DNA from: Actinophytocola sp.
GTDB taxonomy: Bacteria; Actinomycetota; Actinomycetes; Mycobacteriales; Pseudonocardiaceae
Length of the DNA: 64,000 nucleotides
Assembly (NCBI GenBank): GCA_009377475.1
Contig: WHTY01000004.1
Span: forward strand, 37,625-101,624
Reading direction: 5' to 3'
Both the position numbers and the translations under genes were made by a program. Below, piece by piece: positions 35,687 through 46,300 of this stretch. How positions within the stretch are numbered: the stretch's first letter is position 1; each line of letters starts with the position of its first letter. Below the pieces are notes generated by a model that was not told the origin of the DNA, searched no databases, and saw only the letters and a program-made list of their open reading frames with translations.

Positions 35687-36685
35687 ATGGCGACCCAGCG
35701 CGCGTGGCGCGTGCACCGGCCCGGTCCGATCACCAGCGCGCCGTTGCGGCTTTCGCACGAACCGGTGCCCACACCGGCGGACGACGAGCTGCTGCTGCGG
35801 GTGCGTGCGTGCGGCGTATGTCGCACGGACCTGCACGTCACCGAGGGCGACCTTCCGGTGCACCAGCCTGACGTCGTGCCTGGTCACGAAGTCGTCGGCG
35901 AGGTGGTCGAGGGCGCGCCTGGATTCGTCGTGGGTGACACCGTCGGCGTCGCGTGGCTGCGCGGCACGTGCGAACGCTGCAAGTACTGCCTTCGCGGCGC
36001 GGAGAACCTGTGTCCGAAGTCGACGTACACCGGCTGGGACGCCGACGGCGGCTACGCGGACTACGTCACGGTGCCCGCCGCCTACGCGCACCCGCTGCCG
36101 TCCGGGTACTCCGACGTCGAGCTGGCACCGTTGTTGTGCGCAGGCATCATCGGCTTTCGCGCGCTGCGGCGTTCCGGGCTGCCGCGCGGCGGGCGGCTCG
36201 GCGTGTACGGCTTCGGCGCGAGCGCGCACCTCGCGACGCAGGTGGCGCTCGCCGAAGGCGCGACCGTGCACGTATTGACACGCAGCGAGGCGGCACGACG
36301 CCTGGCGCTGGAACTCGGCGCGGCGTCAGCGGGCGCGGCGGCCGACGCACCACCGGAACCGCTCGACGCCGCGATCCTGTTCGCGCCGGTCGGCTCGCTC
36401 GTCCCACCCGCGTTGGCGGCGCTGGACCGGGGCGGGGTGCTGGCTGTCGCGGGCATCCACCTCACCGACGTCGAGCACCTGAACTACCAGCGACACCTGT
36501 TCTACGAGAAGGAACTGCGAAGCGTCACCGCCAACACGCGGGCGGACGCGCGGGAGTTCCTGGCGTTCGCCGGGCGACACCGGCTGTCGGTGCGCACGAC
36601 GTCGTACGCGCTGGACGACGCACCCCACGCTCTCCGCGACCTCGCCGCCGACCGCGTGAACGGCGCGGCGGTGCTGGTCCCCTGA
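35687..36685 (+). CDS. Zinc-dependent alcohol dehydrogenase (MDR family)
   Basis: A 332-residue medium-chain dehydrogenase. Catalytic zinc ligands lie in [10 protein letters not shown] (Cys42 region) and PGHEVVGEV (His67, Glu68). Structural zinc cysteines lie in [17 protein letters not shown] (about 93-109). The cofactor domain has [17 protein letters not shown] (G-x-G-x-x-A). Substrate is unknown. ATG 35687 starts it, divergent from DUF2461. The 21-bp repeat array D begins immediately after its stop. Confidence 0.92.
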   Translation: MATQRAWRVHRPGPITSAPLRLSHEPVPTPADDELLLRVRACGVCRTDLHVTEGDLPVHQPDVVPGHEVVGEVVEGAPGFVVGDTVGVAWLRGTCERCKYCLRGAENLCPKSTYTGWDADGGYADYVTVPAAYAHPLPSGYSDVELAPLLCAGIIGFRALRRSGLPRGGRLGVYGFGASAHLATQVALAEGATVHVLTRSEAARRLALELGAASAGAAADAPPEPLDAAILFAPVGSLVPPALAALDRGGVLAVAGIHLTDVEHLNYQRHLFYEKELRSVTANTRADAREFLAFAGRHRLSVRTTSYALDDAPHALRDLAADRVNGAAVLVP

Positions 36686-36926
36686 CCCGCGTGTCTCACC
36701 TTATTCCGCGCGAGTCTCACCGTTTTGGCCGCGAGTTTCACCTTGTTCGGCGTGAGTTACACCGGACATCCCAACTCGCGACACGGCAAGGTGGGACTCG
36801 CGGCACCCGATCGCGGAACTCGCGGCACGAGAAGTCGGGACTCGCGCCACCAGAACGCGGGACTCGCGGCAAACAAGGTGAGACTCGCGGCAAATAAGGT
36901 GAGACTCGCGGCGGGCGCGCCCCACG
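36686..36926. repeat. 21-bp repeat array D, two arrays meeting tail to tail
   Basis: After the alcohol dehydrogenase stop come four plus-oriented units (near 36691, 36712, 36733, 36754; CGCGTGTCTCACC, CGCGAGTCTCACC, CGCGAGTTTCACC, CGTGAGTTACACC). They are followed by about seven minus-oriented units running up to the ephD stop at 36927, spaced 21-22 bases, with the near-consensus ones (GTGAGACTCGCGGC) next to ephD and variant ones (GGGACTCGCG) in the middle. The array fills the whole gap between two convergent genes. Confidence 0.88.
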
Positions 36927-38648
36927 TCACCCCGCCCCACCTGGCGTGAGGTCCAGGCGGGCAGCGGCGCGCACGGCGGCGGGGGTCATCCGGGACAGCG
37001 CCAAGCCGACGTGGGCCTCCGCGGCGGCCGGGGCGAGCGGGATGTCGCGCTCGATCGCGCGCAGAATCCGCGCCGCCACCCGCTCCGGCGGGTAGTTCCG
37101 CCGCTGGTACGCCGCCGTCGTCGCCCGCTGGCGACGCAACTGCTCGCCGTCGTCCACGCCGACGAACCGCGCCGTCGCCGTAATGTTCGTGTGCACGAAC
37201 CCGGGGCACGCCGCCGTGACGCCGATGCCGTGCGGGCCCAGCTCAGCGCGCAGGCACTCGGACAGCATCAGCACGGCGGACTTCGTCGTCGCGTACGCGG
37301 GCAGCAGCTTCGACGGCAGGTACGCGGCGGCCGACGCGAGGTTGACGATGTGCCCGCCCTCGCCGCGCGCGATCATCTGGTCGGCGAACAGCTTGCAGCC
37401 GTGGATCACGCCCCACAGGTTGACGTCGATGACGCGCTCCCAGTCCGACAACGTCGTCTGCGTGAACGGCCCGGCCATGCCGATCCCGGCGTTGTTGACG
37501 ACGATGTCCGGCGCGCCGTACTCGGCGGCGACCTGTTTGGCGAGGTCGGCCATGGCGCTGGCGTCCGAGACGTCGCAGGCCACCGCCTGTGCGCGGGCGC
37601 CGTGGCGGCGGGCTTGCTCTGCGGTCCGGGTGACCGCCAACTCATCGACGTCGGCGAGCACGAGATCCGCGCCCTCCTCGGCGAGTGCGATGGCGGTGGC
37701 CGCGCCGATGCCGTTCCCCGCGCCGGTGATCACCGCGACCTGGCGCGCGAACCGGCCACGCGCCTCGGACGTCACCCTGGCGCGGCGCAACGACCATGGC
37801 TCCGGCGCGCCTTCGACGTGGTCGATCAGCTCGGACGCGCAGCGCGCGACGACGTCCGGGCGCGCACGCGGCAGCCAGTGCCCGCCCGCCACGCGGCGCG
37901 TCCACAAGCGCGGCACCCAACGCCCGATGTCGGTCTGCACCGACGGAGTGACGAAGCCGTCATCCTCTGGAGTGAGCACCTGCACCGGGACGTCGGCCTC
38001 CCGCCGTGCGGGGCGGGAGAAGCGGCTCAGCATGTTCTCGCGGTAGAGCGCGAGGCCGCGGATGGCGTCACCGGTGTCCGGTGGCGTGCCGGTACCGTCC
38101 AGGCCTTGCAGCGCACGGCCCGCGAGTCCGGTGCGCCACGCCAGCTCAGGAATGCGCGGGAGCTGGAAGAACGCGATGTACCACGAATGCGCGAGCTGCC
38201 GGACCAGCTCGCGCAGGCCGCTCGGCCGCAGCCGGGAGCGCAGCCACGCGCCCGCGTGGTCGAGGCACGGCCCGGAGATCGACGTGAACGATGCGACGCG
38301 CCCGCGCAGCCCGTCGCCGGTGACCGCGTGCCACGCCTGGATCGAGCCCCAGTCGTGCGCGAGCAGGTGCACCGGGCGGTCGGGACTGACGGCGTTGACG
38401 ACGGCGGCGAGGTCTGCCGCGAGTCGGTCCAGGTGGTACGCGGACTGCGCTGCGGGTTTCTCCGACTCGCCCGCTCCCCTGACGTCGTAGACGACGACGT
38501 GGTACCGGTCGCTCAGCGCGTCGACCACCGGCTGCCAGAGCGAGCCGTTGTCCGGATAGCCGTGCACGCAGACCACGGTCACGTCCCCCGAACCGCTCTC
38601 CGTCACGGCGAGCGACACGCCGTCGTCGGACACCACACGTCGAGTCAC
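36927..38648 (-). CDS. ephD: EphD-type alpha/beta hydrolase - short-chain dehydrogenase fusion
   Basis: A two-domain protein of 573 residues, like mycobacterial EphD (592). The N-terminal epoxide-hydrolase-type domain has VCVHGYPDNGSLW (H-G-x-P), YDVRGAGESEKP, nucleophile AHDWGS and late GGHWLPRARPD. From about residue 298 there is an SDR domain: VITGAGNGIGAATAIAL (cofactor), NNAGIGMAG and YATTKSAV (catalytic Y-x3-K). EphD has been linked to oxidised mycolate metabolism in mycobacteria; the substrate here is unknown. GTG 38648 is chosen because GGGAAGG lies just upstream; an in-frame GTG at 38672 would place that site inside the gene. Confidence 0.9.
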   Translation of the reverse strand: MTRRVVSDDGVSLAVTESGSGDVTVVCVHGYPDNGSLWQPVVDALSDRYHVVVYDVRGAGESEKPAAQSAYHLDRLAADLAAVVNAVSPDRPVHLLAHDWGSIQAWHAVTGDGLRGRVASFTSISGPCLDHAGAWLRSRLRPSGLRELVRQLAHSWYIAFFQLPRIPELAWRTGLAGRALQGLDGTGTPPDTGDAIRGLALYRENMLSRFSRPARREADVPVQVLTPEDDGFVTPSVQTDIGRWVPRLWTRRVAGGHWLPRARPDVVARCASELIDHVEGAPEPWSLRRARVTSEARGRFARQVAVITGAGNGIGAATAIALAEEGADLVLADVDELAVTRTAEQARRHGARAQAVACDVSDASAMADLAKQVAAEYGAPDIVVNNAGIGMAGPFTQTTLSDWERVIDVNLWGVIHGCKLFADQMIARGEGGHIVNLASAAAYLPSKLLPAYATTKSAVLMLSECLRAELGPHGIGVTAACPGFVHTNITATARFVGVDDGEQLRRQRATTAAYQRRNYPPERVAARILRAIERDIPLAPAAAEAHVGLALSRMTPAAVRAAARLDLTPGGAG

Positions 38649-38684
38649 GTCGCTACCTTCCCTTCGGGCCACGTTGCCCAGGAG

Positions 38685-38701
38685 TGTTACTACTGGTAAC
38701 A
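38685..38701. promoter_or_regulatory. Operator-like palindrome upstream of ephD
   Basis: TGTTAC (38685-38690) and GTAACA (38696-38701) form a perfect inverted repeat with a 5-base spacer, followed by GTTAAC. It lies 37 bases upstream of the chosen ephD start. Confidence 0.5.
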
Positions 38702-38722
38702 GTTAACGCACCCTAGCACGGC

Positions 38723-39112
38723 GTGCTTGCTCAAGGTCAAGGCTTGCAAGCACCGCTGGTTAACGGGAACCGTGACGCGCACACCGCAGTCTCACTCCGC
38801 ACCGGCATCGGCTATACAAGGAGCAACGGCCTCGCCGGCGTCGCCATCCCGCTTCTGATCATCACGCAACGCGCTACCGACGCCGCCACGATGGTGAACT
38901 GGCTCGTCACCAGGCTGTCGGTGCTGGCACTGCCGGCCTCGGCCGCGATCCATACCGCACCCGCGCTCCGTGACATCACGGTCCGGATGAACCGGCTGAT
39001 CCGCGAGTTCGACGTCGCGGCAGAGCTGGGCTACCAGCAGATCGACTCCATGCACGGCTGGCGGACGTCGTCGCGCTGGAACGACGCCCGGCTGAAGTTC
39101 GCTCGCCGCTGA
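38723..39112 (+). CDS. Unrecognised open reading frame, possible gene remnant
   Basis: A 129-codon frame. The second two-thirds (from about 38805) has strongly GC-biased third positions and a protein-like composition (NWLVTRLSVLALPASAAIHTAPALRD, VRMNRLIREFDVAAELGYQQIDSMHGW). The first third does not, and no convincing ribosome site precedes GTG 38723 or the internal ATG at 38891. I read this as the 3' part of a gene whose start has been lost, or a real small gene with a later start. No family recognised. Confidence 0.35.
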   Translation: MLAQGQGLQAPLVNGNRDAHTAVSLRTGIGYTRSNGLAGVAIPLLIITQRATDAATMVNWLVTRLSVLALPASAAIHTAPALRDITVRMNRLIREFDVAAELGYQQIDSMHGWRTSSRWNDARLKFARR

Positions 39113-39261
39113 CGTGCGCCCAGTCGCACTACGCCGCTGCGCAGCCTTGCTCCGAAATTTGTCCAAACCGAACAAATACTCCTGAGCTGCAGTGCGGTGC
39201 GTTGACGCCACACATCGCCCACGGCGACGGTGACATCCACCACGCTCAGAGAGGAGCTACC

Positions 39262-40485
39262 GTGCGTATCCCCCCGCGCAAGGCACTCGGCGTCGCGCTG
39301 GCGGCGCTGCTCGCGACGCTCGTCGTCGCGGCAACGCCCGGTTCGGCGCTGGCGACGTCGTTCTACGAGCCCCCGTCACCGCTGCCCGCTGGCGAGCCGG
39401 GCGACGTGATCCGGCACGAGCCGACGTCGTTCTACCTTGATCCGCTGAAGCTGAAGGAAGCGAACGCCGAGGCCCACCGGATCATGTACCTGTCCACCGA
39501 CACGCACGGCGATCCGATGGCCGTCACCGGGACGGTGCTCAAGTCGAGGTATCCGTGGATCGGGCTTGGTCCGCGTCCGATCATCGGTTTCGCGACGGGC
39601 ACGCAGGGGCTTGGCGACACGTGCGCGCCGTCGAAACGGATGGCCGCTGGACTGGAGTACGAGGGGATCTTCCTCGAAGGGCTGTTGCAGCGCGGGTACG
39701 GCATCGCGATCACCGACTACCAGGGGCTCGGCACGCCGGGCAACCACACGTACGTCAACCGCGAGGCCGAGGCGCACGCGGTGCTGGACGTCGTCCGGGC
39801 GACACAGCGGCTGCCGGAAGCGGACCTACCGGACGCGGGTCCGGTGCTGACGGTGGGCTACTCCCAGGGCGGCCAGGCGTCGGCCGCCGCTGCCGAGCTC
39901 GCGGACTCCTACGCGCCTGACCTGCGGTTGAAGGGCGCCTACGTCGGTGCGCCGCCCGCCGACAAGGGCGCCGTTGGCAAGCACCTGGACGGCTCCCACG
40001 CGGCGGGACTGCTGGGCTACGCGATCGTCGGCCTCGACGCCGCCTACCCGGAGCTGGGCATCCCCGACCTGCTGAACGAGCGTGGGCGTGAGCTGCGGGC
40101 GCAGATCGAGCAGGAGTGCGTCGAGGAGACCCTGCTGAAGTACCCGTTCATGCGTTCGGAGGACCTGACGGTGGACGGCAGGCCGGTGAGCGACTACCTG
40201 GACGAGGAGCCGTTCAAGTCCGTCGTCGCCGAACAGCGGCTCGGCAACCGCGCGCCGTCGGTGCCGACGCTGGTCGCGCACAGCAGGCTGGACGACATCG
40301 TGCCCTACGCGCAGGGACGGCAGATGGTGCTCGACTGGTGCGAACGCGGCGCGAACGTGCGGTTCAAGACGATGCTGACACCCACCCACGTCGGCGGCAT
40401 CCTCGAAGCGTCCACGACGGCGTTCTTCTGGATGGAGCAGCGGGTGGCCGGGCTCCCGCAGTTGAGTGACTGCGGGTCGTTCTGA
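39262..40485 (+). CDS. Secreted LIP-family lipase
   Basis: A 407-residue secretory lipase. The signal peptide is RKALGVALAALLATLVVAATPGSALA, cleaved after about residue 31. Catalytic motifs are VGYSQGGQA (Ser about 196), the Asp in SRLDDIVPY and His in TPTHVGG. Disulphide-type cysteines occur at GDTCAPSKR, EQECVEE, DWCERG and SDCGS. Family PF03583-type lipases hydrolyse acylglycerols outside the cell. GTG 39262 has GAGGAG upstream. Confidence 0.9.
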   Translation: MRIPPRKALGVALAALLATLVVAATPGSALATSFYEPPSPLPAGEPGDVIRHEPTSFYLDPLKLKEANAEAHRIMYLSTDTHGDPMAVTGTVLKSRYPWIGLGPRPIIGFATGTQGLGDTCAPSKRMAAGLEYEGIFLEGLLQRGYGIAITDYQGLGTPGNHTYVNREAEAHAVLDVVRATQRLPEADLPDAGPVLTVGYSQGGQASAAAAELADSYAPDLRLKGAYVGAPPADKGAVGKHLDGSHAAGLLGYAIVGLDAAYPELGIPDLLNERGRELRAQIEQECVEETLLKYPFMRSEDLTVDGRPVSDYLDEEPFKSVVAEQRLGNRAPSVPTLVAHSRLDDIVPYAQGRQMVLDWCERGANVRFKTMLTPTHVGGILEASTTAFFWMEQRVAGLPQLSDCGSF

Positions 40486-40487
40486 GC

Positions 40488-40546
40488 GGTGCTACGAAGG
40501 GATCCAGACTTGCGTCTGGCGCAAGTAAGAATCCCTTCGTAGCACC
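40488..40546. terminator. Bidirectional terminator with nested hairpins
   Basis: GGTGCTACGAAGGGAT (40488-40503) pairs perfectly with ATCCCTTCGTAGCACC (40531-40546), and an inner stem ACTTGCG/CGCAAGT (40508-40514, 40520-40526) sits on top. It fills exactly the space between the stops of two convergent genes. Confidence 0.88.
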
Positions 40547-41392
40547 TCACGCCGCAGGAAGGCGCGTGCTTTCGTCGTCCCGCTCGGCGAAGAGGTCGGG
40601 TAGCACCTGGCCGAACAGGCGGGCGTCGTCGATCAGCCAGCCGTGGCCGCCGGAGACGATGACGCTGTGCGGGTCGCCGAGCGCGGCCCGCAGCGCGGCG
40701 AACGACGAGAACGGGATGACGGTGTCGCGGTCGCTCCAGGTCACGGTGACCGGCAGCCGACGACGTCGCAGCGTGGCGAGTTCGATCGCGAGGTCGGCTG
40801 CGCGCGCCATGCTCGCCACCCGCCACACGACGCCGGGGTTGCGCGCCAGGTTGGGGACGGCCTCTCGCACGATCCTCGGCATCGCGAGCGCGGCACGCCT
40901 GCTCGGACGGACCTCGTTGCGCAGTTGGAAGCCCCAGTCCCACAGCGGACGTTCGGCCATCGGCCGGACGACGCCGCGTCCGTCGCGCCACGCGGATCCG
41001 CCGATGGCGTTGACCAGGATCAGCCGTCCAACCATGTCCGGTGCGTCGTGCGCCAGACGGATGCCGACGCCACCGCCAAACGAGTGTCCAACGACGTCGA
41101 TCGGCGTGTCGATGTTCGCGCTGTGCACGTAGTCGGCCACCCACTCGGCGTACGACTCCAGGCTCACGTCGTCCTGCGCGAGCGGGGCGGTGCCGCCGAA
41201 CCCGGGCAGCGACGGCGCATACACCCGGCGACCGACCGCGAGCAGACGTCGCAACGCGGGCTCGTAGGTGCGTGCGCTGAGGCCCCAGCCGTGCAGGAAC
41301 AGCACCGGACGTCCGGTGCCACCGACGCCGTGCTGCGTGATCGCGCCCGCGATGGTGTCCCTGCCCCACACCAGACGTCCCGCAGTGGTCAT
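40547..41392 (-). CDS. Alpha/beta-fold hydrolase
   Basis: A 281-residue serine hydrolase. VLFLHGWGLSART is the oxyanion loop, APSLPGFGGTAP follows strand 4, VVGHSFGGGV (Ser about 107) is the nucleophile elbow, and SGGHGWLIDD gives the histidine. ATG 41392 is preceded by AAGGA. Substrate unknown. It stands alone, ending in the shared terminator. Confidence 0.88.
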   Translation of the reverse strand: MTTAGRLVWGRDTIAGAITQHGVGGTGRPVLFLHGWGLSARTYEPALRRLLAVGRRVYAPSLPGFGGTAPLAQDDVSLESYAEWVADYVHSANIDTPIDVVGHSFGGGVGIRLAHDAPDMVGRLILVNAIGGSAWRDGRGVVRPMAERPLWDWGFQLRNEVRPSRRAALAMPRIVREAVPNLARNPGVVWRVASMARAADLAIELATLRRRRLPVTVTWSDRDTVIPFSSFAALRAALGDPHSVIVSGGHGWLIDDARLFGQVLPDLFAERDDESTRLPAA

Positions 41393-41651
41393 CGCGTGTC
41401 CTTGTGTCGACGGTTGGCTTGGTGTCCGGCCGCCGCCCCGGCTGGAGGCGGTTTGACGAGGGGGTGGACCGGACATCAAGCACCCTCTCAACGTCGAGAC
41501 GCGCGCGGAGCGGGGAAATTACGCAACTGACTACGTATCTCGGAGTACGGAGCGGGGAACACGACGTCGAGAACGGGGGACACGATTCGCGACACCCCGG
41601 CGCGCGCTGGTCGACATAGCCACCCAAGAGGGGAATGCTGGGAACACCCCA

Positions 41652-41680
41652 TCGTGGTGGCGCGCATCACACCACCACGA
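41652..41680. promoter_or_regulatory. 9-bp inverted repeat in a 341-bp intergenic gap
   Basis: TCGTGGTGG (41652-41660) and CCACCACGA (41672-41680) are perfect inverted repeats with an 11-base spacer, about 55 bases before the small gene at 41734. Further left, GAGCGGGGAA occurs twice as a direct repeat (near 41508 and 41549). Nothing else was recognised in 41393-41733. Confidence 0.4.
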
Positions 41681-41733
41681 GCTTAACTGGATATGTGATC
41701 GCGTCATGCCCGCACGATCACCGCGAGTGACTG

Positions 41734-42006
41734 GTGAAAGTGGTGACGACTTTGTCAGAGACAGTGGAGAGGGACTACGCCGACCTGGCGCATGTGCTGT
41801 TCTGCACCGAGCTGCGGGCCGAGGGGACCCCATCGCCCGACGATCTCCGTTCCGCCATCGAGGCCGAGCTGCGCATGCACGACTCGACGGCCTGCCGTTG
41901 CGAGGTCGCGCAGGAGGCGGGCGACCACCCTGACAGCTACCGCGAACGCATGCGCTGGTGCCTCGACGTCGTCAGGACGGCGTTCCCGTCACCGCGCACG
42001 GGCTGA
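41734..42006 (+). CDS. Small cysteine-containing hypothetical protein
   Basis: A 90-residue acidic protein with GC-rich codon third positions. Notable is STACRCEVAQEAGDHPDSYRERMRWCLD (about 51-78), with three cysteines that could bind metal. No family recognised. There are three possible in-frame GTG starts at 41734, 41740 and 41743; the first is given. Confidence 0.6.
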   Translation: MKVVTTLSETVERDYADLAHVLFCTELRAEGTPSPDDLRSAIEAELRMHDSTACRCEVAQEAGDHPDSYRERMRWCLDVVRTAFPSPRTG

Positions 42007-42068
42007 CGCGCGGGTGATCCGGGCGGCGCGCGGGAAGATCACGACGTCCGTGCGCGTTGGCAGCAGGT

Positions 42069-43064
42069 ATGGCCGCATTCTCTGGTGTACCGCTGTCCGT
42101 GCTCGACCTCGCGCCGGTCTCGGATGGCTCCGACGCCGCGACCGCGCTGCGCAACACGGTCGACCTCGCCCAGCACGTCGAGTCGCTCGGCTACCACCGT
42201 TACTGGCTGGCCGAGCACCACAACATGCCGGGCATCGCCAGCTCGGCGACCGTCGTGCTGATCAACCAGGTCGCCAACGCGACTGAGACGTTGCGCGTCG
42301 GGTCCGGCGGGATCATGCTGCCGAACCACGCGCCGCTGGTCGTCGCGGAGCAGTTCGGCACGCTGGAGGCGTTCCATCCAGGGCGCATCGACCTGGGCCT
42401 CGGCCGCGCGCCCGGCACCGACCCGCGCACCGCAGCCGCCGTCCGGGGCAACTCCTCGCTCACCGCCGCCGATTTCCCCCACCAGCTCACCGAGCTGATC
42501 TCGTACTTCGAACACGACGACGCGCGCGGCGTCAACGCCGTCACCGCCGAGGGCAACCAGCCGCCGGTGTGGTTGCTCGGGTCGAGCGACTACAGCGCGC
42601 GGCTCGCCGGGATGTTGGGCCTGCCGTTCTCCTTCGCGCACCACTTCGCCGCCGCCAACACCCTCCCCGCGCTCGCCGCGTACCGCGACAACTTCCGCCC
42701 GTCGGCCGTGCTGGACAAGCCGCACGCCATGGTCGCGGTGTCCGTGATCTGCGCCGACACCGACGAGCAGGCGCAGTACCTCGCCGGGCCGGGGTTGTTC
42801 GCGTTCCTGAGCCTGCGGCGGGGCAAGCCGATCCCACTGCCGACGCCCGAGTTCGCGGCGAACTACCCGTACGACGAGCAGGAACAGCGGTTCATGTCCA
42901 ACCGGCGCAAGGGCAGCGTCGTCGGCTCGCCGGACACCGTCCGCCGGGAGCTGTCACAGCTCGCCGAGGACACCCAGGCCGACGAGCTGATGGTGACGAC
43001 GATGGTGCACGCGCACGACGACCGCCGCCGGTCGTACGAGCTGCTGGCGAAGCTGGCGCAGTAG
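42069..43064 (+). CDS. LLM-class flavin-dependent oxidoreductase (group 1)
   Basis: A 331-residue luciferase-like protein. It has [88 protein letters not shown] and the late [12 protein letters not shown]. These are the signatures of the group-1 LLM family (E. coli YhbW-like, FMN-using). Substrate unknown. ATG 42069 has GCAGG upstream. Confidence 0.92.
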   Translation: MAAFSGVPLSVLDLAPVSDGSDAATALRNTVDLAQHVESLGYHRYWLAEHHNMPGIASSATVVLINQVANATETLRVGSGGIMLPNHAPLVVAEQFGTLEAFHPGRIDLGLGRAPGTDPRTAAAVRGNSSLTAADFPHQLTELISYFEHDDARGVNAVTAEGNQPPVWLLGSSDYSARLAGMLGLPFSFAHHFAAANTLPALAAYRDNFRPSAVLDKPHAMVAVSVICADTDEQAQYLAGPGLFAFLSLRRGKPIPLPTPEFAANYPYDEQEQRFMSNRRKGSVVGSPDTVRRELSQLAEDTQADELMVTTMVHAHDDRRRSYELLAKLAQ

Positions 43065-43126
43065 GGCTGGGCGACTCCGGGGCTCCGGCGGCAGACTGCG
43101 GGCGCAGCGATGCGCGCAGTACACAG

Positions 43127-43182
43127 TGCGCGGTGCGCGGTGCGCGGTGCGCGGTGCGCGGTGCGCGGTGCGCGGTGCGCGG
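43127..43182. repeat. Heptanucleotide microsatellite, TGCGCGG x 8
   Basis: Eight perfect consecutive copies of TGCGCGG occupy the 243-bp gap between the convergent LLM and SNF2 genes. The 7-base unit is not a multiple of three, and the array should be prone to slippage. Nothing else was found in the gap. Confidence 0.95.
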
Positions 43183-43307
43183 ATCATGAGACATTCCGGC
43201 GATACGTGTCGCCGCGATGTCTGATGATCCACTCAGTGGGCGCCCGACCGATGTGGATCTTGAGGAACACGGCGCGGCGCGGGGAGACGGCGGCGGGCCG
43301 CCCCGCC

Positions 43308-46300
43308 TTATTCGAACAGGGCGCGGATGTCGTCGGCGTCCATGGCGGAGCTGAACGCGCCGCCGTCCTCCATCACGCTCGCGAACAACTGCGCCTTGCG
43401 TTCCTTCAGCGCCGTCACCTTCTCCTCGATGGTGTTCGCGGAGATCAGCCGGTACACCATCACGTTGCGGGTCTGCCCGATGCGGTGCGTCCGGTCGACG
43501 GCCTGCGCCTCGGTGGCTGGGTTCCACCACGGGTCGAGCAGGAAACAGTAGTCCGCCTCGGTGAGGTTGAGGCCGAACCCGCCCGCCTTGAGGCTGATCA
43601 GGAACACCGGCGCGTCGCCACTCTTGAACTGATCGATCACGTCGGCGCGGTTGCGGGTCTTGCCGTCGAGGTAGGTGTAGGTGATGCCCTCGTCGATCAT
43701 CCGCTTGCGCACCTGGTTGAGGAAGCCGGTGAACTGCGAGAACACCAGCGCGCGGTGGCCGCCGTCGATGACCTCGTGCAGGTGCTCGAACAACGCGTCG
43801 AGCTTGCCACACGGCACGTCGTCGTACTGCTCGTCCACCATCGCGGGGTGCAGGCTGAGCTGCCGCAGCAACGTCAGCGACCGCAGGATGGTGAAGCGGT
43901 TGCGGTCGACGTCGTCCAGCAGCTTGAGCACCTTCTGCCGCTCCCGCTGGAGGTGGCGGTCGTAGATCGTGCGGTGCCGCGAGTGCAGCTCGACCTCGAG
44001 CACCTGCTCCTGCTTGCTCGGCAGGTCCGCGACAACCTGCTCCTTCGTGCGCCGTTTGACCAGCGGTTTGATCCGCCGCCGCAACTGCGCCAGCAGCTCG
44101 GGCGCCTCACCGCGCTCGATCGGACGCGAGTAGTACTCCTTGAACCGGGTCGGGTTCGGGAACAGCCCCGGCGCGGTGATCGACAGCAGTGACCACAGTT
44201 CCATCAGGTTGTTCTCCATCGGCGTACCGGTGATCGCGAGCTTGAACGGCGCGGACAGCCGCCGCGCGCACTGGTACACCTTCGACTTGTGGTTCTTCGC
44301 GAACTGCGCCTCGTCCAGCACCAACCCGGACCACGCAACGCTCTCGTACTCCTCGAAGTCCAGCCGCAGCAGGGTGTACGACGTGACGACGACGTCCGCG
44401 CCAGCCGAGACGTCGACCAGCGACTCCCCACGCCGGGCCAGCGTCTCACCGATCCCCACGACGTTGAGGTCCGGCGTGAACCGGTGCGCCTCGGCCGCCC
44501 AGTTGGACACCACGCTGGCGGGCGCGATGATCAGGAACGGCGGGATGTCGCCGCCGCTGGTCTCTTTCGCGTGGCTGGCCAGCGCCAGCGTCTGCAACGT
44601 CTTGCCGAGGCCCATGTCGTCGGCGAGCACACCGCCAAGCTGATGGCGCCACAGGAACGTCAGCCAGGCGTAGCCGTCCTCCTGGTACGGCCGGAGCTGC
44701 GCGTTGAGGTTCCTCGGCAGCTTCGGCGGGTCGAGCGTGCCGAGCGCGAGCAGCCCGTCGACCTGCCGCCGCCACTCGGACGCCTGGCTCTCCACCACGC
44801 CGAGCTCGGTCAGCTCGCCCCACAGGTCGGCCTGGAACCGGCTGATCTGGAGCGTGTCGCTGTCGACGTCCTGGAGCGAGCGGGCCTCTTCTATCAGCCG
44901 CCGCAACGTCTGGAGCTCGGGTTTCTCCAGCGAGAAGAACGCGCCGTCCGGCAGCAGCAGGTGCGACTCGTTGCGCGCGATGCCCTTGAAGACGTCGCTG
45001 AACGGCACCTCGCGGCCCTCGACGGTGATCGAAACGCCGAGGTCGAACCAGTCCCTGCCGTCGGACTCCGCCGTGGACAGTCCGATGCGCAGCGACTCGC
45101 CCGCCTCGCGGTAGTCGGGCTGGTCGCCGGTGACCTCGACGTCAACGTCGGGCGAGTCGGACAGCAGCGGCAGCAGCTCGGTGGTGAACCGCATGGTCTC
45201 GATGCCGCTGAGCCGGGTGTCGCGGAGCGTCCGCACCTGGCTCTGGCCGCCGCGCGCGAGCCCGAACCGCGCCAGGGCGGGATCGAGCCGTTCGACGACC
45301 GCCTGCTCGGCGGGCAGGTCGCGCACGCCGCTCTCCGCGAGCGGACCGTCCAATCGGATGGTCAACGGCGAGTCGCCGATGTGGTACCGCCACGCCCAGC
45401 TCAGCTCCAGGTCATGGCCCTCGCGGTAGTCGGCGGTCAGCACGAGCTCGGGCTCGGAGATCTCCGGCGGCGCGAACGAGCCGTCGGAGGAGACGATGGT
45501 GGCGGTGTGGCGGAGCTGGGGATAGAACTCGTCGCGGAACCGGTCGACGCCGCCAGCTGGGATCGGCAGCTTGCGGCCGTTGAGCACGAGCTGCTGGAGC
45601 TGTTCCGACGCCGGTTTCGCCAGCTTGGCCAGCCACAACGGCCAACTGCCAGGATCGCCCTTGGCGGCGGCGTTGTCGGTGAAGACGAGGCCGTGACCGT
45701 TGCGGCCGATGAACCGTAGCGGCCGGGGCTGGACGCGGTCGAGGAACCCCGCGCCGCCGTCGTCCACCCGCAGCAGCGGCGTGACGTCGAGGCCGCCGGA
45801 CTTCGCGCGGGTGACGTCGAGGCACACCTCGGCGTCACACACCGGGTCCAGCTCGCCGCGCCGGGTGCCGTGCACCAGCCGCACCCCGGCGGCGCGTGCC
45901 TGCTCCAACAGCGGCCAGAGCTGGCGGGAGCCGAACGTCGAGAGGTCGAGGTACTTGTCGTCGGCCGAGGAGTAGCCGTAGTAGCGGCCGGGATACCGCG
46001 CGCCGCCCGGCGGTTGGGCGAGCGCGTACAGCTCCTGCAACAGCCGTATCTGCTCGTCGTCGTAGTCGCCGTAGAGGTGCAGCGAGTCGAGCCGGGTCCA
46101 GCTCAGGTCACCGGCGACCCAGCCGCCGCGTTTGCCGGGACGCACCAGCCGCGCGGAGATGTTGTGCTCCCTGCCGCGCAGGCCGCGCGACGCCATCAGC
46201 TCGATGGCGAGCGGCGGGTGCGACGCGACGCTCTGCTTCGTGCCGCACAGTTCCTGCAGCGGCTGCTCCCAACTGGCCTGCTCCCCAGGCGTTTCGCGGT

